A stretch of DNA of 64,000 bases from JABFSA01 sp963827515. Lineage in GTDB: Bacteria > Acidobacteriota > Vicinamibacteria > Vicinamibacterales > UBA2999. The stretch covers positions 62,001 to 126,000 of the forward strand of contig CAWHBF010000010.1 of the NCBI GenBank assembly GCA_963827515.1, written 5' to 3'. The notes beneath the pieces were generated by a model. It was given only the letters and a program-made list of their open reading frames with translations, searched no databases and had not been told where the DNA came from. Below are positions 1 to 8,692 of the stretch, piece after piece (position 1 is the stretch's first letter; every line of letters starts with the position of its first letter). The translations under genes and the position numbers were made by a program.

Positions 1-464
1 GTCGCGTCAATTCTGACGGGACGAGCACTGAACCTCCGATCCACTGGCTCGTGTCAATAGCGAGGTACTGGATGGCCCAGTGGTCGTCGTCTGCAAGGAG
101 GTCTTCGATGCAGCCGACGCGTCCGTCCAACGCCTGGATGTGGCAGCCATTCGTTCGTTGAACGCTGCGCAGCCGGTCGGTCACCTCCACCGTCGCGTCG
201 ATCCAGCTGGGATTCGCCGCAGCCTTCCTGACGTCTTCGCGCGTCATGCTCGTGACGATGCGCGCACCGTCCCAATCTATGCCTTCGATCTTGCCGTGTA
301 GGTATGAGTGCCGTCCGTTGCGGAAACCACGACGTCGTCTTCACCACGAGGAATCGGGCGATCCATCGTCGATCATCGAGATAGAAATCATCGACGTGAC
401 CGACGACCCTGTCGTCACACGTTTCAACGGTCCATGCGTGTAGATCCCTGAGGCGTCTGAGCAT
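1..464 (-). pseudogene. PRC-barrel domain protein, cut by the left edge and frameshifted
   Basis: The N-terminus beginning MLRRLRDLHAW continues with VVGHVDDFYLDDRRWIARFLV, a typical PRC-barrel core. It then leaves frame near 293-310. In the next frame the protein resumes with GKIEGIDWDGARIVTSMTRE and a second barrel half, GRVGCIEDLLADDDHWAIQYL, which runs off the window. One extra base explains the break. Two PRC halves of this kind occur in small stress-related bacterial proteins of unclear function. The gene may be intact in the real genome. Confidence 0.6.
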
Positions 465-708
465 ACCCACCTGGCTTTTCTGGCGCACCGGCTCATCTGA
501 GTGAGGTGATGGCCGTCGGGTACTACGGTGCAAAACCGGATCCGCAGCTTTAGAACACAGCGTGCCTGGGACTTCCGGAATGAGAACGCGTCGGTTGGTA
601 GGTTCTGCCAGACCCGTTGTAAGCGATACATGAGGGTCGCGCGATTCGCCTCGAACGTGGGCCGAGGGGGTGTGCCGGATTTTCGTGCGGACGCGCCGAG
701 AAGGAGGG

Positions 709-738
709 CCGTCCCGCCTGGGGTAACCGGCGGGACGG
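709..738. terminator. Perfect 10-bp hairpin without T-tract
   Basis: CCGTCCCGCC at 709-718 pairs perfectly with GGCGGGACGG at 729-738 around a 10-base loop. No run of T follows on either strand, so it may be a repeat-type palindrome or a weak terminator rather than a classical intrinsic terminator. Confidence 0.4.
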
Positions 739-1096
739 TATGGGAAAGAGGCGTTATGGAATGGTTCGTAGCCGAACCGCTCACATCGTTCGCGGTTCCA
801 GCTAGCCGGAGCCGCCTCACGCTCCGATCAAGTGCTCGATGCCTTCCAGCAATTCCTACCGTGACGTTGTAAAAGGCTCCGTCAACGATTCGCTGTCTTG
901 GCCGTGAACTGACCTCTCATCGGCGTGGGCCCGAGCCAGCCCGCGCGCTTATTGCGGTCACGGTGATCACTGTGCAATCGATGTGCCCGAACGTCTGCTG
1001 CCGACTGTGCGGCGTTGGCGATGGGTTGACCGGCTTTCTGCTATACAGGCAAGCCGAAGGAGGAGCGAAGGAGCGCTACGACGAGCGTCCGGGCCC

Positions 1097-1105
1097 TGCT
1101 ATCAT
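1097..1105 (+). promoter_or_regulatory. Extended -10 promoter, leaderless start
   Basis: TGC-TATCAT lies six bases before the ATG at 1112. A transcript starting about seven bases after the -10 box would begin at or next to the start codon. No Shine-Dalgarno is visible, which agrees with a leaderless message. Confidence 0.5.
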
Positions 1106-1111
1106 CCGGCG

Positions 1112-1682
1112 ATGACACCAGCCGACTGCATTCTCTTCAGCGGCGGCGCACCCGGCGCCGAAGCTGCCTTCGGCGCCTCTGCAGAGCGCCACGGAGTTGA
1201 AGAAGTCAATTTCACCTTCGACGGCCACAAGCTCGAACGGCATCGCGGCGTCCGGGTCCTCAACCACGAGGAACTACTGAACGGCGATGTCAGTCTCGAA
1301 TACGTCTCCCGGCTGTTGCGTCGGCGTTACACCGAGGCACCGACGCTTCGCAAGGTACCTGCAGACGCTGTGGTATCAGGTGAACAACGGACAGGAGATC
1401 TACGTCATTGGCTCGATCCTCGACGACGGCACCGTCAGGGGCGGAACCGGGTGGGGCGCCGAGTTCGCCAAGCTCTGCAACAAGCCGCTCTCGGTCTTCG
1501 ACCAGGACAAGGACGGCTGGTTTCACTGGACGGGCACGGAATGGGAACCGCTCGATGCCTCGACGGTGCCAGTGATCACACATCCACACTTCACCGGCAC
1601 TGGGACGCGGACGCTCCGCGAGAACGGTAGGCGCGAGATCGAAGCGTTGTTCCGCCGGTCCTTCAACGTGGTATCACACTGA
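1112..1682 (+). CDS. Rossmann-like (possibly SLOG/LOG-like) conserved hypothetical protein, frameshifted
   Basis: The reconstructed protein is about 190 aa. It starts MTPADCILFSGGAPGAEAAF, with a glycine-rich nucleotide-binding-type loop, and later has GGTGWGAEFAKLCNKPLSVF, which resembles the second conserved loop of SLOG-type proteins binding nucleotides or related ligands. An extra C in the CC at 1358-1359 breaks the frame. Removing it joins TLRKV to LQTLWYQVNNGQE without loss. The family link is made by eye and is tentative. I recognise no catalytic residues and assign no reaction. Neighbours do not suggest a pathway. Confidence 0.55.
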
Positions 1683-1715
1683 CCGACACCGAGCTCGCGC
1701 GTTTCGCCTGATGCG

Positions 1716-2223
1716 TCAGCTCGGTACTGGCGGACGATTCCGAACGGTTTCGGGGACCTGACCACGCTTGTACACCATGACGGTGCGCGTGAATTCAATG
1801 ACCACCGTTCCGTTCTGCGTTGAGTCCCGTCGTCTTGAAGCGCACGATGCCGACGTTCGGGCGAGACGCAGACTCGCGCTTGTCGAGCACCTCGCTCCTG
1901 GAATAGATCGTGTCTCCCTCGAACACCGGGTGCGGAAGCCGCACCTCGTCCCACCCGAGGTTGGCCATCGCGTTCTGCGATGTGTCCGCGACCGACTGCC
2001 CCGTCACCAGTGCCAGTGTGAACGTCGAATCGACGAGCGGCCGTTTGAACTCGGTCTTCGCAGCGTACGCACTGTCGAAATGAATGGGATTGGTGTTCTG
2101 TGTGAGCAGCGTGAACCAGACGTTGTCGGCCGAGAGGACCGTCCGGCCGAGCGCATGGGGATAGACGTCGCCAACCTCGAAGTCCTCGTACACCCTACCG
2201 GTCCAGCCTTCTTTGATCGCCAC
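1716..2223 (-). CDS. MaoC-like (R)-specific enoyl-CoA hydratase/dehydratase, frameshifted
   Basis: This is a hot-dog fold protein of about 169 aa. It shows FEVGDVYPHALGRTV, then the hydratase segment with NTNPIHFD (the D and H of the family's catalytic pair region), and the C-terminal TVVIEFTRTVMVYKR. MaoC dehydratases hydrate enoyl-CoA thioesters. The GTG at 2223 is chosen because GGGGAG lies just upstream. Near 1818-1825 one inserted base shifts the frame. After correction the C-terminus ends at 1716. The substrate cannot be told from sequence. Confidence 0.75.
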
Positions 2224-2352
2224 CTTCAGCTCCCCTATCTTCAGCCCGCCGGCGCCGCCGAGCTCCGACGCGCTCGCGCCGCGATCTCCCACGGCGGCGA
2301 AGGCAAGCCTATCGCGATCGGGTGGTCGTCGCGAGAGGTTCGAGGAGACTGG

Positions 2353-2589
2353 CTACTTCAGCGGGCGAACGGTCGGCATCGAACTGACAGGGACCCACTC
2401 GCCGTTCAGACGGACGACGAACATCCCAGTCGCGTTTCCGGACGGGTCAGTGCCTTCCACTCGAAAGCCCAAGTCTGCCCCGGACACGACACGGGGCGCG
2501 TCCCGTCGTACCTGTGCGAGCGTGAAGGTGGACGTTGCCACCGCGACCGCCACCAGCGACCCTAGCCAGAACAGGACTAGCCTTCTCAT
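2353..2589 (-). CDS. Small secreted hypothetical protein
   Basis: A 78-aa protein with an N-terminal signal sequence (MRRLVLFWLGSLVAVAVATS, cleavage probably after the TLAQ region). The short mature part contains VSGADLGFRVEG and FVVRLNGEWVPVS, which reads as a small beta domain. It is divergent from the lipoprotein gene at 2768, and the two share an upstream region containing direct repeats. I do not recognise the family. Export to the periplasm is the only supported statement. Confidence 0.5.
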   Translation of the reverse strand: MRRLVLFWLGSLVAVAVATSTFTLAQVRRDAPRVVSGADLGFRVEGTDPSGNATGMFVVRLNGEWVPVSSMPTVRPLK

Positions 2590-2729
2590 GATGTCCTCCT
2601 TCGAAGAGCGGAACTGCTGCCGCGTCGATTGAGACGCCGCCGGTGCCAGGCCGGCCGGAAACCCTCTGATTTGCCACCTCCGGAGTACACTACGACTACT
2701 TTTCATCCTTCTATTCGAGAGTGCATATA

Positions 2730-2766
2730 TATGCGGGCTGGATCAACATATGCAGGCTGTATCAAC
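2730..2766. repeat. Two 18-bp direct repeats upstream of the lipoprotein gene
   Basis: TATGCxGGCTGxATCAAC occurs at 2730-2747 and 2749-2766, with 16 of 18 bases identical and a 19-bp period. The second copy covers a possible ATG at 2750 and ends one base before the ATG at 2768, so it bears on start choice and may be an operator. Confidence 0.5.
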
Positions 2767-2767
2767 C

Positions 2768-3118
2768 ATGACAAAGCAGATCGTCGCCGTCGTCCTTGCT
2801 GCCGGCCTGCTCGTGGCCGGATGCGCCGCGCGTCAGGTACGTATCGCCGAGTTGAAGGACCAGCCAACGAGGTACAACGACCAAGCTATCCGTGTCACCG
2901 GGATGGTCACGAACAGCTTCGGGATTCCACTGGTGCCGTTCCAGCTGTACAACGTGGACGACGGCTCCGGCGAGATCAGCGTGGTCTCGAGATCGGGCAA
3001 CGCCCCGGCCCGGGGAACGAGGATAGAGGTCAAAGGCAAGCTGAGCGAAGTGGCTGTGCTCGGGGGCCGATCGATAGGTCTGCACATCACCGAAGAGGAC
3101 AGACGAGTAGTGAACTGA
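2768..3118 (+). CDS. Lipoprotein with OB-fold-like domain
   Basis: A 116-aa protein starting MTKQIVAVVLAAGLLVAGC. This is a signal peptide with lipobox LVAGC and acylated Cys at residue 19. The mature part (YNDQAIRVTGMV, then LYNVDDGSGEISVV and RGTRIEVKGKL) has the strand pattern of a nucleic-acid-binding-type OB fold, as in tRNA-anticodon-like lipoproteins of unknown role. ATG 2768 is preferred over 2750 because the latter sits inside a direct repeat. It lies 13 bp before the M48 protease gene and is probably co-transcribed. Confidence 0.6.
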   Translation: MTKQIVAVVLAAGLLVAGCAARQVRIAELKDQPTRYNDQAIRVTGMVTNSFGIPLVPFQLYNVDDGSGEISVVSRSGNAPARGTRIEVKGKLSEVAVLGGRSIGLHITEEDRRVVN

Positions 3119-3131
3119 GCGAGAGGTGACC

Positions 3132-4594
3132 ATGACTCAGTCAACCTTCAAACTCACGGCGCGCGGCGTCTCCGCACTCGCGCGCGTCCGGAACTCGGCT
3201 GTCGACTGCGATCGCCATCACGGCTGGTATCGTCGCGCTCGCGGCGATCCTCGTTCCCGCTCAGACCCGGTTCAAGCTCGACAACAACAAGTACACGCTG
3301 GAAGAGGACGTAAAGGTCGGGCGTGAAGCCGCTGCGCAGGTCTCCAAGGAACTGCCGCTCCTGAACGATGCTCGAACCGAGGAGTGGGTCGAAGGGGTGG
3401 GTCGGGAGCTCGTCTCGGCAATCCCTGTCGGAGTTTTCGCACCCGCCGTTTCGGTACACGTTCGATGTGATCAACCAGAAGGAGATCAACGCCTTCGCCT
3501 TGCCGGGCGGACCGATGTTTCTCAACCGGGGCATGATCGAAGCGGGCAATTCGGAAGCGGAAGTCGCCGGGGTCATGGGGCACGAGATCGCCCATGTCGC
3601 GCTCCGCCATGGCACGGCGCAGGCGACCAAGGGTGAGCGCTTTCAGCTCGGCGCGCTCGCGGGACAGGTCGTGGGCGCCGTGATCGGCGGCACGGCAGGC
3701 AGCCTCATCGCCCAGGGATCGCAGTTTGGATTGGGTACGTACTTCCTGAAATTCGGACGGGAATACGAGCGACAGGCGGATCTTCTTGGCGCACAGATCC
3801 TGGCACGAGCCGGCTACGACCCGCGGCAGATGGCCAACATGTTCAAGACCATCGAATCCGAGAGCGGCGGCAGTCGCCAGCCGGAGTGGATGAGCAGTCA
3901 CCCGAACCCGGGTAACCGCTACGACGCGATCCTCCGCGAGGCGGCGCTCCTGAAGGTTCAAGGCAACGCCGACAGCGGCCAGTTCAATAGCATCAAGTCA
4001 CGGCTGGCGGGAATGTCCCCGGCGTTGACGGCCGAGCAGATCGCGAAGGGCAATGCGAGCAAGCCCAGCAACACGAGCGGCGGCACCACGTCGGGCGGGA
4101 CCCGCCCCGCGGTTCGCGTCGAGCCACCGTCGAACCAGGGCCGAACCTATCGCCCGGCGAACTTTCTCACGATTACCGTGCCTGCCAACTGGCGGTCGTC
4201 CAGTGGCAGCGATAACGTCGTCACGTATGCTCCCGCGGGTGGCCTCGGGGACAACGGCTTCACCCACGGGTTACAGGTGGGAGTGCTGCAGAACGGCACC
4301 GGCAACCTCCAGCGCGACACGGAGCAGATGATCCAGGGCTTTGCGCGATCGAACCCCAGTCTGCGGCAACAGGAGGGGTTCACGCGCGACACGCTCGGTG
4401 GACGAGCCGGTCTCACCTCCGTTTTTTCAAACGTCTCCGACGCGACCGGCGAAGCGGAAGCGGTCACGATCTCCACGACCCAATTGCGGGGCAATACCGT
4501 GCTCTTCCTGATCGGCGTCGCCCCTCAGCGTGAGGCGTCTGCCTACACGAATACCTTCAGACGCGTGCGGCAGACGCTGCAGATCTCCGATTAG
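3132..4594 (+). CDS. M48 family periplasmic zinc metalloprotease (BepA/LoiP-like), two frameshifts
   Basis: After an N-terminal hydrophobic export segment (IAITAGIVALAAILV), the protease domain shows HEIAHVALRHG (the HExxH zinc site), the downstream EYERQADLLGAQ (third zinc ligand Glu), and HPNPGNR. This fits M48B/C proteases that handle misfolded envelope proteins. A C-terminal domain (about 130 aa, from PANFLTITVPANWR) follows a Ser/Gly/Thr-rich linker. The frame breaks near 3200 and near 3427, each by one extra base, so the start at 3132 depends on that correction. It overlaps the next gene by one base (TAGTG). Confidence 0.8.
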
Positions 4595-5862
4595 TGAAAC
4601 TCCACAACCTGCTGCTCGCGGCGCTGGTCGCGGGAGCCGCGCTCGGAGCAGCGCTGCATCCGTACGCAGACACGGCGTGGCTCGTGGCAGCGAACACTCA
4701 CCTGCTCCGCCCAATTGGCCAGATTTTCCTTCGCACGATCTTCATGATCGTGGTGCCGATGGTGTTCTCGGCGCTGGTGATCGGCGTGTATCAGCTCGGG
4801 CGCGGCCACGGCCTCTCAGGCGTGGCGGGACGAACGCTCGTCTTCACGCTGGTGCTGAGCGCCTCGTCGGTCATCGTAGGCATGACGCTGGTGAATCTGC
4901 TGCAGCCTGGCGCGGGAATGGCGCTCGCCGACGGGGCTGCGTTGCCAGGAGTCGCGACGCTGCAGGCGAACGCCGCCGCGGCGAAGCCTCTCAGCGATAC
5001 GTTGATCGAACTGGTTCCCCGCAACCCGCTCGATTCGGCCGTCCGCGCGCTCGACGGCGAGATGCTGCCGCTCATGGTCTTCGCGCTGATCTTCGGCGTC
5101 GCGGTGAGCCGGCTGCGCCTTGGCGACGAGGACCTCGTGCTCGTCCGCGTGCTCGAGCAGATCTTCGAGGCTTGCATGGGCATCGTGCACTTTGCGATGC
5201 GCCTGGCGCCGGTCGCGGTGTTCGCAATCGTCTTCAATACCGCGTTTACCTTTGGCACGGGAGTGTTTGCGTCCCTGCTGTACTACGTCTTTGCCGTCGT
5301 CGCCGGCCTCCTCATTCAGCAGTTCGTCGTTTACTCGGTACTGCTGTGGACGGTCGCCCGCCGTTCGCCCACGGAATTCTTTCGAGCCTCGCGCGAGGTC
5401 TACCTGTACGCGTTCTCGACCGCATCGTCCAACGCGACCTTGCCACTGTCGCTCGACGTGGCGGAACGCAAGCTTCACCTGCCGCCCAATATCTCGCGCT
5501 TCGTGCTGACTGTCGGATCCACCGCGAACCAGAACGGCACCGCGCTCTTCGAGGGGGTGACCGTGCTCTTTCTCGCGCAGGTCTACGGCCTCGATCTCAG
5601 CCTGGGTCAGCAGATGCGGGTCATGCTGATGTCGATCGTCGCCGGTGTGGGCACGGCCGGCGTGCCAGGCGGATCGCTTCCGATGGTGATGATCGTCGCG
5701 CAGTCGGTCGGGATTCCGGCCGAGGGGATGGGGCTGATTCTCGGCGTCGATCGTTTCCTGGATATGTGCCGTACCGCCGTCAACGTGAGCGGTGACCTCG
5801 TGATCGCCGCGATGGTGAGCGCCAGGCAACCGGCGCAGGTGGGAGCCGGCCAGGCCGCCTGA
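4594..5862 (+). CDS. Dicarboxylate/amino-acid:cation symporter (DAACS family)
   Basis: A 422-aa multi-pass membrane transporter. It carries the family's serine-rich re-entrant loop STASSNATLPLSL, the helix 7 motif TANQNGTALFEG (NMDGT-type) and DRFLDMCRTAVNVSGD. These bind dicarboxylate or acidic amino acid substrate with coupled cations, so uptake of aspartate, glutamate or C4-dicarboxylates is likely. The GTG start overlaps the stop of the preceding protease gene. The sequence does not separate GltP-type from DctA-type specificity. Confidence 0.85.
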   Translation: MKLHNLLLAALVAGAALGAALHPYADTAWLVAANTHLLRPIGQIFLRTIFMIVVPMVFSALVIGVYQLGRGHGLSGVAGRTLVFTLVLSASSVIVGMTLVNLLQPGAGMALADGAALPGVATLQANAAAAKPLSDTLIELVPRNPLDSAVRALDGEMLPLMVFALIFGVAVSRLRLGDEDLVLVRVLEQIFEACMGIVHFAMRLAPVAVFAIVFNTAFTFGTGVFASLLYYVFAVVAGLLIQQFVVYSVLLWTVARRSPTEFFRASREVYLYAFSTASSNATLPLSLDVAERKLHLPPNISRFVLTVGSTANQNGTALFEGVTVLFLAQVYGLDLSLGQQMRVMLMSIVAGVGTAGVPGGSLPMVMIVAQSVGIPAEGMGLILGVDRFLDMCRTAVNVSGDLVIAAMVSARQPAQVGAGQAA

Positions 5863-5919
5863 GAGTCCCAATGCCCGTGGTACAATGCCGAGTCCTGCCC
5901 GCGAGATCGTCCACAACCT

Positions 5920-6006
5920 GCGGAAGTGGCGGAATTGGCAGACGCGCTAGCCTCAGGAGCTAGTTCCCGCAAGGGAGTGAAGGTTCGAGTCCTTTCTTCC
6001 GCACCA
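5920..6006 (+). tRNA. tRNA-Leu (anticodon CAG)
   Basis: An 87-base gene. The acceptor stem GCGGAAG pairs with CTTCCGC, and an encoded CCA follows. The anticodon stem CTAGC/GCTAG holds the loop CTCAGGA, giving CAG at positions 34-36. A long variable arm (TTCCCGCAAGGGAG region) is typical of a class II tRNA, and the T arm GGTTCGAGTCC is present. A TACAAT box at 5881-5886 may be its promoter. Confidence 0.95.
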
Positions 6007-6011
6007 ACCTT

Positions 6012-6065
6012 CGCTCGCGTATCGCGCGAGCGAGCTCCGGTTGGCGTAGCGCGAGCGAACCGGCT
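6012..6065. repeat. Palindromic element after tRNA-Leu
   Basis: GCTCGCG and CGCGCGAGC form a hairpin directly after the tRNA. A second short arm pair, CCGGTT and AACCGG, flanks GGCGTAGCGCGAGCG. It could end tRNA transcription and that of the converging kinase gene, but it lacks a T-tract. Confidence 0.35.
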
Positions 6066-6080
6066 GGCGAGCCCATTCGA

Positions 6081-7712
6081 CTAATCCGAGCTCACTGGTC
6101 TGGCGGGCGTGGCCGACCCGGCTCTCGCGATGCTTCGCATCAACGTCTGAGGATCGAAAGGCTTCGTAAAATGTTCGGAGAAGCCAGCGTTCAGGGCTTG
6201 GGCTGGATCGCCCGGCAATGCGTAGGCAGTCAGCGCGATCGCCGGAATGCCACCGCCACGGGCAAGGGGGAGCAACCGGAGCTGCTTGAGAAAGGAATAA
6301 CCATCATCCGTGGCCATGCCGATGTCCGCAACGATGACCTCCGGGAGCCGTTCACATTCACGTAATCTGTTCAATGCGTCCTGGCTCGACATGGTGGCAA
6401 TCACATCGCCGCCAGCAGCGATAATCGTTCGCTCGAGAATCTCTCGCGAATCGTTGTCATCCTCAACGATCAACACGCACATCCCAGTCAGATCGTTCGC
6501 GCCCGCTGGTTCACGAAATGAGGTGTTGGAGAGCTTCCCCGCCGCTCGCATTGGCAGGGACACCGTGAAGGTGGCACCTTGACCCAGGCCTGGACTCTCC
6601 GCGCACACGGTACCGCCGTGCAAGCCTACCAACTCCTTGACCAAAGCCAGACCCAGGCCTAATCCGCCGTGCCTTCGTGAGCTCGAGCCCTGGCCTTGCT
6701 TGAATCGCTCGAAAACATGGGGCAAGAACTCTGGGGCGATACCGGACCCGGTATCCCTCACCACCAATCGAACGTTCGGGCCATCGGTAGTCCACGCGGT
6801 TGTCACCGAACCACCAGCCTCCGTGAACTTCACGGCGTTGGAGAGCAAGTTCCAGATGATCTGCTGGAGACGGTCGGCATCCCCCAAGATGGGCACAATG
6901 TCGGGGACGAAGTGGGAAATCAGCTTGACGTTCTTGGCATTGGCCCCTGGCCGAACGACGTCAAGCGCGGCGAGCGTCACGGAAGCCAGGTCAACGGCAG
7001 CGATGTCCAGCCGGACCTTACCGGCAGCGATGCGTGCCATGTCCAACATGTCCGTGATCAGCGTCAACTGCGCCAGGGCATTCCGCTCAATCACATCAAC
7101 CGCACGTTTCACGGTGGCCGCATCAACGTCGTCCCGCACACGAAGAATCCGGGTCCATCCCAGCACGGCATTCAATGGCGTCCGAATTTCATGTGAAAGG
7201 GTCGCCAAGAACTCATCCTTGAAGCGGGACGCCGCCTCAGCGTCCAGCCGTGCGGCGTCGGCGGTCGCAATCTGGGCCCGCAGTTCGCGTTCGCTGGCGA
7301 CGCGCTCTGTGACATCTTCGACGATGGTAATCGTTCCGATGACACGCCCCTGCTCATACAGGGGAGCGATGCGGCCACTCTGAATCATCGCGTCTCGCGT
7401 CGCGTTCGGACGCATGTCGGGAAGAATGTACCGGTGCAATGTGTGCGCGATGATTTTGACCTCGCCGGTCAAGGCGTCCGCGTAGTCCTGATCCAGCCCT
7501 CGTTCCTCGATCGACGGACAGACCTCGGTCAGTCGCCGTCCCAACACTTCGGTCGCCGCCAGGCCCGTGGCGGATTCAAGCCAGCGGTTCCAGGCTCGCA
7601 CGACCAGAGACGCATCCGTGATGACGATGCCACCTCTGGCGTGCTCATCAAGCCACTGAAGAGTCGCCGATGACAAGTCCGGCGACACCGTCGCGTCGTC
7701 GCGCTTCGTCAA
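6081..7712 (-). CDS. Hybrid sensor histidine kinase (PAS-HisKA-HATPase-REC)
   Basis: 543 aa without membrane segments, so cytoplasmic. A PAS domain spans about residues 20-140. HisKA follows with FLATLSHEIRTPLN (phospho-His 174). The HATPase has NLLSNAVKF, DTGSGIAPEF and GGLGLGLALVKELV. A C-terminal receiver domain carries acceptor Asp 463 in VIVADIGMATDDGY. The start overlaps the cheC stop by four bases (ATGA), making it the last gene of the chemosensory operon. The PAS domain resembles that of the PAS/HEAT protein in the same operon. Its downstream target is unknown. Confidence 0.92.
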   Translation of the reverse strand: MTKRDDATVSPDLSSATLQWLDEHARGGIVITDASLVVRAWNRWLESATGLAATEVLGRRLTEVCPSIEERGLDQDYADALTGEVKIIAHTLHRYILPDMRPNATRDAMIQSGRIAPLYEQGRVIGTITIVEDVTERVASERELRAQIATADAARLDAEAASRFKDEFLATLSHEIRTPLNAVLGWTRILRVRDDVDAATVKRAVDVIERNALAQLTLITDMLDMARIAAGKVRLDIAAVDLASVTLAALDVVRPGANAKNVKLISHFVPDIVPILGDADRLQQIIWNLLSNAVKFTEAGGSVTTAWTTDGPNVRLVVRDTGSGIAPEFLPHVFERFKQGQGSSSRRHGGLGLGLALVKELVGLHGGTVCAESPGLGQGATFTVSLPMRAAGKLSNTSFREPAGANDLTGMCVLIVEDDNDSREILERTIIAAGGDVIATMSSQDALNRLRECERLPEVIVADIGMATDDGYSFLKQLRLLPLARGGGIPAIALTAYALPGDPAQALNAGFSEHFTKPFDPQTLMRSIARAGSATPARPVSSD

Positions 7713-8326
7713 TGCTGGCTCCGCTCCCAGCCCTCAACTGCAACGAGCAGACGCGTCAAGGACTGCACGGTCAGAACCATGACCACGTAGCCCGTGACCT
7801 CGGCATCACGCAACTGAAAACCAGCGGTGACGACGAGGGCGTATCTGAAGGACCCATCCTCGTCTCCGATCAAACGCCGGACGACCGCTTGCAGCGTCGC
7901 AATGTCGATGTCCGGAACGGTAAAACTAACCGGAATCTTGAGAAGGTTCCCGAACGTGCCCAGGCACGCATTCAGGAGGATGTTTCCGACTTCCGTGAGA
8001 ACTTCGCGAGACGACGCATCCAGTACGAGGGGCAATGCAGGCTCGTTTGTCAGAAGCTCCTTGAGGGAGGCGGCGGCGACCGGATCGAGTATCAGGAGTG
8101 CATCACCTCCCACGGGACCAGAGAACGCCTGATGGATGCTGGCCACTTCGTCCTTGATGACTGACGACAAGTGCGTTTCAAGTTCGAGGATCGGATGAAC
8201 CGCCACGTGCGGCACTTCCAGGAGGACGCGTTGATTGGTCAATCGCGACAACGACGCGCCAGCCCGTCCGAAGCCGATATTCAGAAGCTCGACCAAGGCA
8301 TCGCGCTGTAATTCGGTCAATTGCAT
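7709..8326 (-). CDS. cheC: CheC-family chemotaxis phosphatase
   Basis: 205 aa with two CheC phosphatase motifs. The first reads D-ALV-E-LL-N followed 22 residues later by Pro, matching the (D/S)x3Ex2N...P pattern. The second (EVLTEVGN, then Pro after 22 residues) has Glu where Asp/Ser is usual. CheC proteins dephosphorylate CheY-P. No CheD or CheZ gene is nearby, so this is the likely signal-termination enzyme for the two CheY proteins. It overlaps the preceding cheY by 10 bases and the kinase by four. Confidence 0.85.
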   Translation of the reverse strand: MQLTELQRDALVELLNIGFGRAGASLSRLTNQRVLLEVPHVAVHPILELETHLSSVIKDEVASIHQAFSGPVGGDALLILDPVAAASLKELLTNEPALPLVLDASSREVLTEVGNILLNACLGTFGNLLKIPVSFTVPDIDIATLQAVVRRLIGDEDGSFRYALVVTAGFQLRDAEVTGYVVMVLTVQSLTRLLVAVEGWERSQH

Positions 8327-8692
8327 TGGGGCGCTCCTTCCAGCAGCGAGCGAATCAACCCCAGAATTTCATCGGCCTCGAAGGGCTTCGTCAAAAAACC
8401 GACTGCGCCAGCTTGCTTGACGAGTTCATGTGAGGAAAGCTGAACGTCGGCCGACACGACGATCACCCGTGCGTCCCGATCGAGTTCTCGCAGCTTCGTC
8501 AACACCTCGAGGCCATACATCCCCTTCATAACCAGATCGAGCAAGACGATATCAGGCTTGGCGAGGAAGTAGCTCTCGATGGCGGCGATGCCATCTTCCA
8601 CCTCCGTCACGTGGTATCCGGCCTCTTCCAGAATGTTACGGGCGCGTCGACGCGCCACGGCCGAGTCGTCAACGACCAAGATCGGTACTCAT
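8317..8692 (-). CDS. CheY-like response regulator, N-terminal frameshift
   Basis: A single receiver domain: VVDDSAVARR (acidic pair), DIVLLDLVMKGMYG (acceptor Asp), VIVVSADV and FLTKPFEADE (Lys switch). The ATG at 8692 overlaps the cheB stop in an ATGA, the natural coupled start, but it is one base out of frame with the rest. Removing a base around 8681-8686 gives MSTILVVDDS, a normal CheY beginning. As written, only a TTG at 8679 is in frame. No output domain is present, so it acts by protein contact, possibly with CheC. Confidence 0.85.

Larger units (their letters stand above)
465..1111. other. Intergenic stretch with one strong palindrome and a promoter
   Basis: No reading frame here has a convincing protein-like composition. 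The only clear structures are a 10-bp perfect stem at 709-738 and an extended -10 promoter at 1097-1105, which serves the gene starting at 1112. Short frames across 528-872 look like chance open frames in GC-rich DNA. Confidence 0.5.

Noticed and set aside
528..872. Open frame of 114 aa in the 465-1111 gap
   Set aside because: Arg/Ser-rich composition, no domain pattern and it crosses the 709-738 hairpin; looks like a chance open frame.
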